Of a stretch of DNA of 64,000 nucleotides, positions 60,063-64,000 are shown in pieces. Location: the NCBI GenBank assembly GCA_033063855.1, contig CP093830.1:372854-436853 (forward strand), given 5' to 3'. The DNA is from Smittia aterrima (Eukaryota > Arthropoda > Insecta > Diptera > Chironomidae). The notes under the pieces were generated by a model that was given only the letters and a program-made list of their open reading frames with translations, had not been told where the DNA came from and did not search any database. Both the position numbers and the translations under genes were made by a program. Every line of letters starts with the position of its first letter. The stretch's first letter is position 1.

Positions 60063-63000
60063 CAGCAACGGAAAACCTTTGACTCGATTCGAGCTCTCTT
60101 CACCCACACCAAGTCGAATCGTTCGCGACGAACCAGCAACAGTGCTTATCGATTATTCGAGTGATTTGAATTTATATTGCCTGTCGACACTTCTCTATGG
60201 CTGACGATGACACATATCACCGAATAATGAAATGTATGAATTCATGAGAACGACGAAATCAAAACTTCTTTTCACGAAAAGAAAAGAAACATCTTCGAGA
60301 TTGAAGCCTCACATCGTTTACATAGTAAACTGTATCGAACTTTCCCATGAGAGTGAAGGGAAAGAAGAAAAGAAAAATCCTTGGAAAATCATTTTCCAAT
60401 TTCACAATTTGCTTTCACTTCCTCTTTTAAGTTCAAACAACAAAGACTCAAAATCAAATCGTGTATGATTTGAATAACAAAATTCTCGAAATGAATTTTG
60501 ATTACATAAATATGAAATTATGTTGAACACACAAACAGCTACGCACATGTCATCGCCAAGAGGGAAAATTGCGCGAGTGATGTGAATATCAAGTTCTTTA
60601 ATTTGCTTTCCGTAATTGGAATGGGAAAGTCGGAAAATTCACGAACGAATGACAAGGCAATGTCACGTCGAATGTAGAAATAATTTTTTTCTAGTAAAAT
60701 GGAAAATTTGTGAAATTATTTTTGTAGATTTTCTAAGGACAAGAGTTTGTTTCGTCCCCTAAAATTAAGTTTTCCATTTTTCTCTCCCAACACGATAAGG
60801 TCATTAGGATATTAAGGCTGTAGTTGGTAATGCGTAGAATAATTGCTACAGTGAGAGATAGTTGATAGGAATCAGTCGAAGGATTTGTAAATATCTAATG
60901 TAATTGGAGATAATTTTTTTCGGAGAAAAATAAAATGCGAATGAAGAAAATTGTAGAAAAAAAATCCTTTTAACTTTCTATCTCATTCAATCTTTCAGAA
61001 TGCGGAAGTTCAGTTTCTTCACAAGGTTTGCTTTTCAATATCCGGTTATCTGATGAGAAAACTTTTATGCTTTCTTAAGGTTATTTTCTTTTCAGGTGGA
61101 AACTTTCATTACGCAGCAGAATTGATTTGATTGGTGAGAGTTTTTTTTCTTCATTGTGGTTGAGTTCAGAAAAAAAAAGAATCTTTTCCTTGATATCATC
61201 ACAACCTTAATCCCTGGGCGTAATTCTTGGTTGGCGAGTGTTCTCTAATCGTCAATTTATTAAGAATTAAATTCCACTTTGAAAGCTATTGAATTGAAAG
61301 AAGTGTTTGATATTCTTCCAACACAATTTCCTTTGGTGTGGCTGCTATGACATCTATTAGCACCAGGAAACTTTCTTTTCAGACATGTCTCCCGCAGAGT
61401 AAACGCTGCTAGAATATGACATCGACGATGTGTGTTGAACGTATGTAAGTGAAATGTTACGGCGAGAAGAGTTTTTCTGCTTGTGAAGATACGAAAGGAA
61501 GATAAACATGTAGGGAAGCATTGAGCCATGAAATTTAATTAGATTCGTAGCCCAATTACGAAGGTAGAGGAAGGAAACGACCCGGGAACTCATTGAACTA
61601 CGACGATCTCGTTGATTTCAACCTTAAGCGACAAGCTTGAACAAATAAAGTTTTTATTTTTCGTTTTAAATGGAAATGCACTTTTCCTTGTTTTTCATGG
61701 TTGAGCGATGAAAAAGTGTTCATCGTTAAACTTTACGACACTTTGAATTGCAATGTAAAGACGTGTCAGCTTCGAACGTGACTTCATAAAGTGGAGCAAG
61801 CTCAAATGAGAGAGAGCTCAATTTCACGCGCTGGCGATAAAAATGCAGTGGAAAAGTTTAATTACTTAAATTAAAGAAGCAAAACAGTTTGACGTGACAT
61901 CTTCAACGTTTTGTAACATTTGTTGATCTAATTAAAAAAGTCTTTCTTTGTTATTACGTTGTTTTTGTCACAAAAGTCAAAGCTCATGTTATCGCTGACG
62001 AGCAGGCGAAATCCGTAGACAAGAGAATTCAATTATTTCCTCTTCTCCATCTCAAATTGAACGAATGGGCTTTTGTTAAAGGAACACAAGAAAACAACAA
62101 GTCGATTGTACTTTCCTCTCACGTCTTAGCATTTATCAAGTCGTTTTAGTCAAAAAATAAAATAATGCCTTGCTTCTTAATGGACATTCGTGTTTGGTTT
62201 CGACCCGCCCACTTCAATCTACACATGCCGCCTCGTTTTGCTATCTCAACCTTCGTCCCTCGATGATTTCTAGGTGCACATACGCAACGTGAATCTTAAG
62301 CAGCTGACTTAATCTTGAAAATTCCAGCGAGGGGATTGCTACGTACGCCTCAATCATCCTTAGACTAAAATACAAATTGATCGTTCAATTCTGAATGTCA
62401 CCATAGTGGAATGAAACTTGTTGAGCGCAATCATTTGCCAATTTTGAAACTTTCTTCATCGAGACTCAATCATCTTAACCATTCAATCTCATTAAAGTTT
62501 ACTTTGTCGTCATCTTGAAGTCTTTCACTCTCCTGATTGATTTTATTAGCATTTTCTACATCGAAGCGTCTTCAAACAGAAAACTTCACCTCAACGACAT
62601 ACGAGAAGGTAAGTTTGTTGTGGTTGAGTGACAGAAGAGGGGACATCAATTTGTTGCAATCTCTGACCTTCTATCGACCAGAGCTAAATGAATCGAGAAT
62701 GAGGGAGGAACATCTCCCTCGTCGCCTTAACAATCGAATTTGAACTTAAGGATTCTGATGTTGTTTCGCAAATATACTTTTTATGATTGTTATGGCTGTT
62801 GTGTTGTGTTTCTTCTCTCTGATCTTATTGTTATTGTCGTAAGAAGAATGAGAGCTAGCAACATAAAAGCGAGATTTTGTGTTCATCCGAAGACAAAGAG
62901 CAAACACCAGCCATTACATGAGAAAAGCAACGATAATAATTTGATAAATCTCCGAGACCAAATTTCTTTTTCTCCCCCAATTTCTTTTCTGCAAAAACTT

Positions 63001-64000
63001 TTTCCTCGTAAGGTAAGTTAATGGATTTTCTTTTCGTCGATGCAAAAATTCTTTTGGGATCATTTGGATAAGGAGAAGGGTGAAAAGGGTTTGGGATGAA
63101 GGATTTGTGGCTGCCATCACAATGAATGTGATAATTTTTGGTAAAGATTAAACAAAACGAAGAAATTCATGAAATATTTTAGTGGTTTGGTCATGAATTC
63201 ATTTTGATAGCGAGGCAAATGCTAAATTTTCAATCAAAAATTTCTCGCCATTTGTCCTGTTTCCGCTCCATGCTGACATACGAGGACCCATTCTGTCGCT
63301 TTCAATTATTTCAATTTCTCTTTAAAAGTTCGAAAAACGAAAGAATCAAACATGTGAGCGTCAATATTAATCATGGAACATTTGGCGGATTGACGGAAAG
63401 AGCATTTTTCTCTGCAGTTCTTGGTAGGTGATTTATTGATGCAGTGATTCTTCCTAGCTTTGCTTACAGAGTCTACCAATTCAACTACATAGTGAAAGAG
63501 TCGACACATTAACTGAATTGATTTTTTGCACCTGAGTTGACTAAACGTGAGCTTCATTCTCGGCTTCCATCTGCTTCATTTCACAATTTGAATTATTTAA
63601 CAATCAATTACAGACGAGAAAAGTTCAATTTATTGTAGGGATTGTTTAAAGTGCTATGAATATTTGGATGTTGAACACATTTCTGAGCTTCATCTAACAC
63701 ACGAATCAATTTATTCAATAATTTGTTGACTTTGACTCTTAGACAATGTTTACCGATTCAAGGCAAGCTCCTCACTTGTTAATTAAGTCATTGTAGTATC
63801 CAGACAAGCATAAACGAGTTTCATGTTTCGTTTTCGTTTCAATAAATTTCACTTGATGATAAATTGGCGACTAGGCGAATGGGAGCGGGCATCTGACGCA
63901 CAACCGAGTTCATTTTCGATCGGCATGTGTGTGCTCGAGCCACTAGAGAAACAATGAAATATAATAAAGTGTAATTTATTTAATGGCCACTGGATAATAT
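60063..64000. other. LRR gene 3' flank and unassigned sequence
   Basis: The 3' UTR of the LRR gene should end in this stretch; the clearest AATAAA is at 60929-60934, ~870 nt after the stop. Beyond it no coding gene, repeat or RNA gene was recognised on either strand; frames of 60-93 codons have no domain. Confidence 0.55.
60929..60934 (+). terminator. Poly(A) signal candidate for the LRR gene
   Basis: AATAAA in an AT-rich context followed by T-rich sequence. It would give a 3' UTR of ~0.87 kb. Confidence 0.4.

Overview
The window is eukaryotic nuclear DNA, AT-rich and gene-poor. Its few genes have very short spliceosomal introns (about 49 to 64 nt, GT...AG plus one GC...AG) and arthropod-type core promoter motifs (TATA plus TCAGT initiator). 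The gene content (Atg16, CUB-domain S1 proteases of the insect 'venom serine protease-like' type, a brachyurin-like S1 protease, a GH29 alpha-L-fucosidase, a large LRR transmembrane protein, a CAP/antigen-5 relic and a Tc1-type helix-turn-helix element) points to an arthropod, most likely an insect and perhaps a dipteran. The order is an inference. No bacterial-style operons, rRNA, CRISPR array or convincing tRNA was seen.

Layout. 1-984 is the end of an intron and 985-1724 (+) is the 3' end of Atg16, whose earlier exons lie outside the window. 1.9-27.9 kb is a roughly 26 kb stretch without a recognisable gene; it holds a small MITE-like element (6.9 kb), a pair of homologous ~100 bp modules (15.45 and 21.19 kb) and an 18 bp palindrome. 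27.98-34.59 kb is a cluster of three secreted S1 proteases: a CUB protease (-), a CUB protease (+) with a clear TATA/initiator promoter, and a convergent CUB-less protease (-). All three lack Gly at the oxyanion-hole position 193 (chymotrypsin numbering). 39.29-42.04 kb is a complex repeat island: a perfect 67 bp inverted repeat inside an AT-rich repeat, then two diverged tandem copies of an unfamiliar gene that in its fullest copy joins a Tc1-like helix-turn-helix to an unrecognised domain and a 10-residue SPEV repeat. 42.27-42.46 kb is a broken CAP-family exon. 43.24-44.83 kb (-) is a complete alpha-L-fucosidase. 44.9-55.05 kb has no recognisable coding gene and probably holds regulatory or 5' non-coding sequence of the last gene. 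55.21-60.06 kb (+) is a ~997-residue LRR single-pass membrane protein in two coding exons. 60.06-64 kb is its 3' flank plus unassigned sequence.

The genes do not form one pathway. The three proteases are a local duplicate cluster of secreted digestive or immune-type enzymes. The fucosidase is lysosomal or secreted, Atg16 is housekeeping autophagy, and the LRR protein is probably a cell-surface adhesion or receptor protein. All intron-exon models were read by eye from splice signals, frame continuity and family motifs; none was tested against transcripts or databases.
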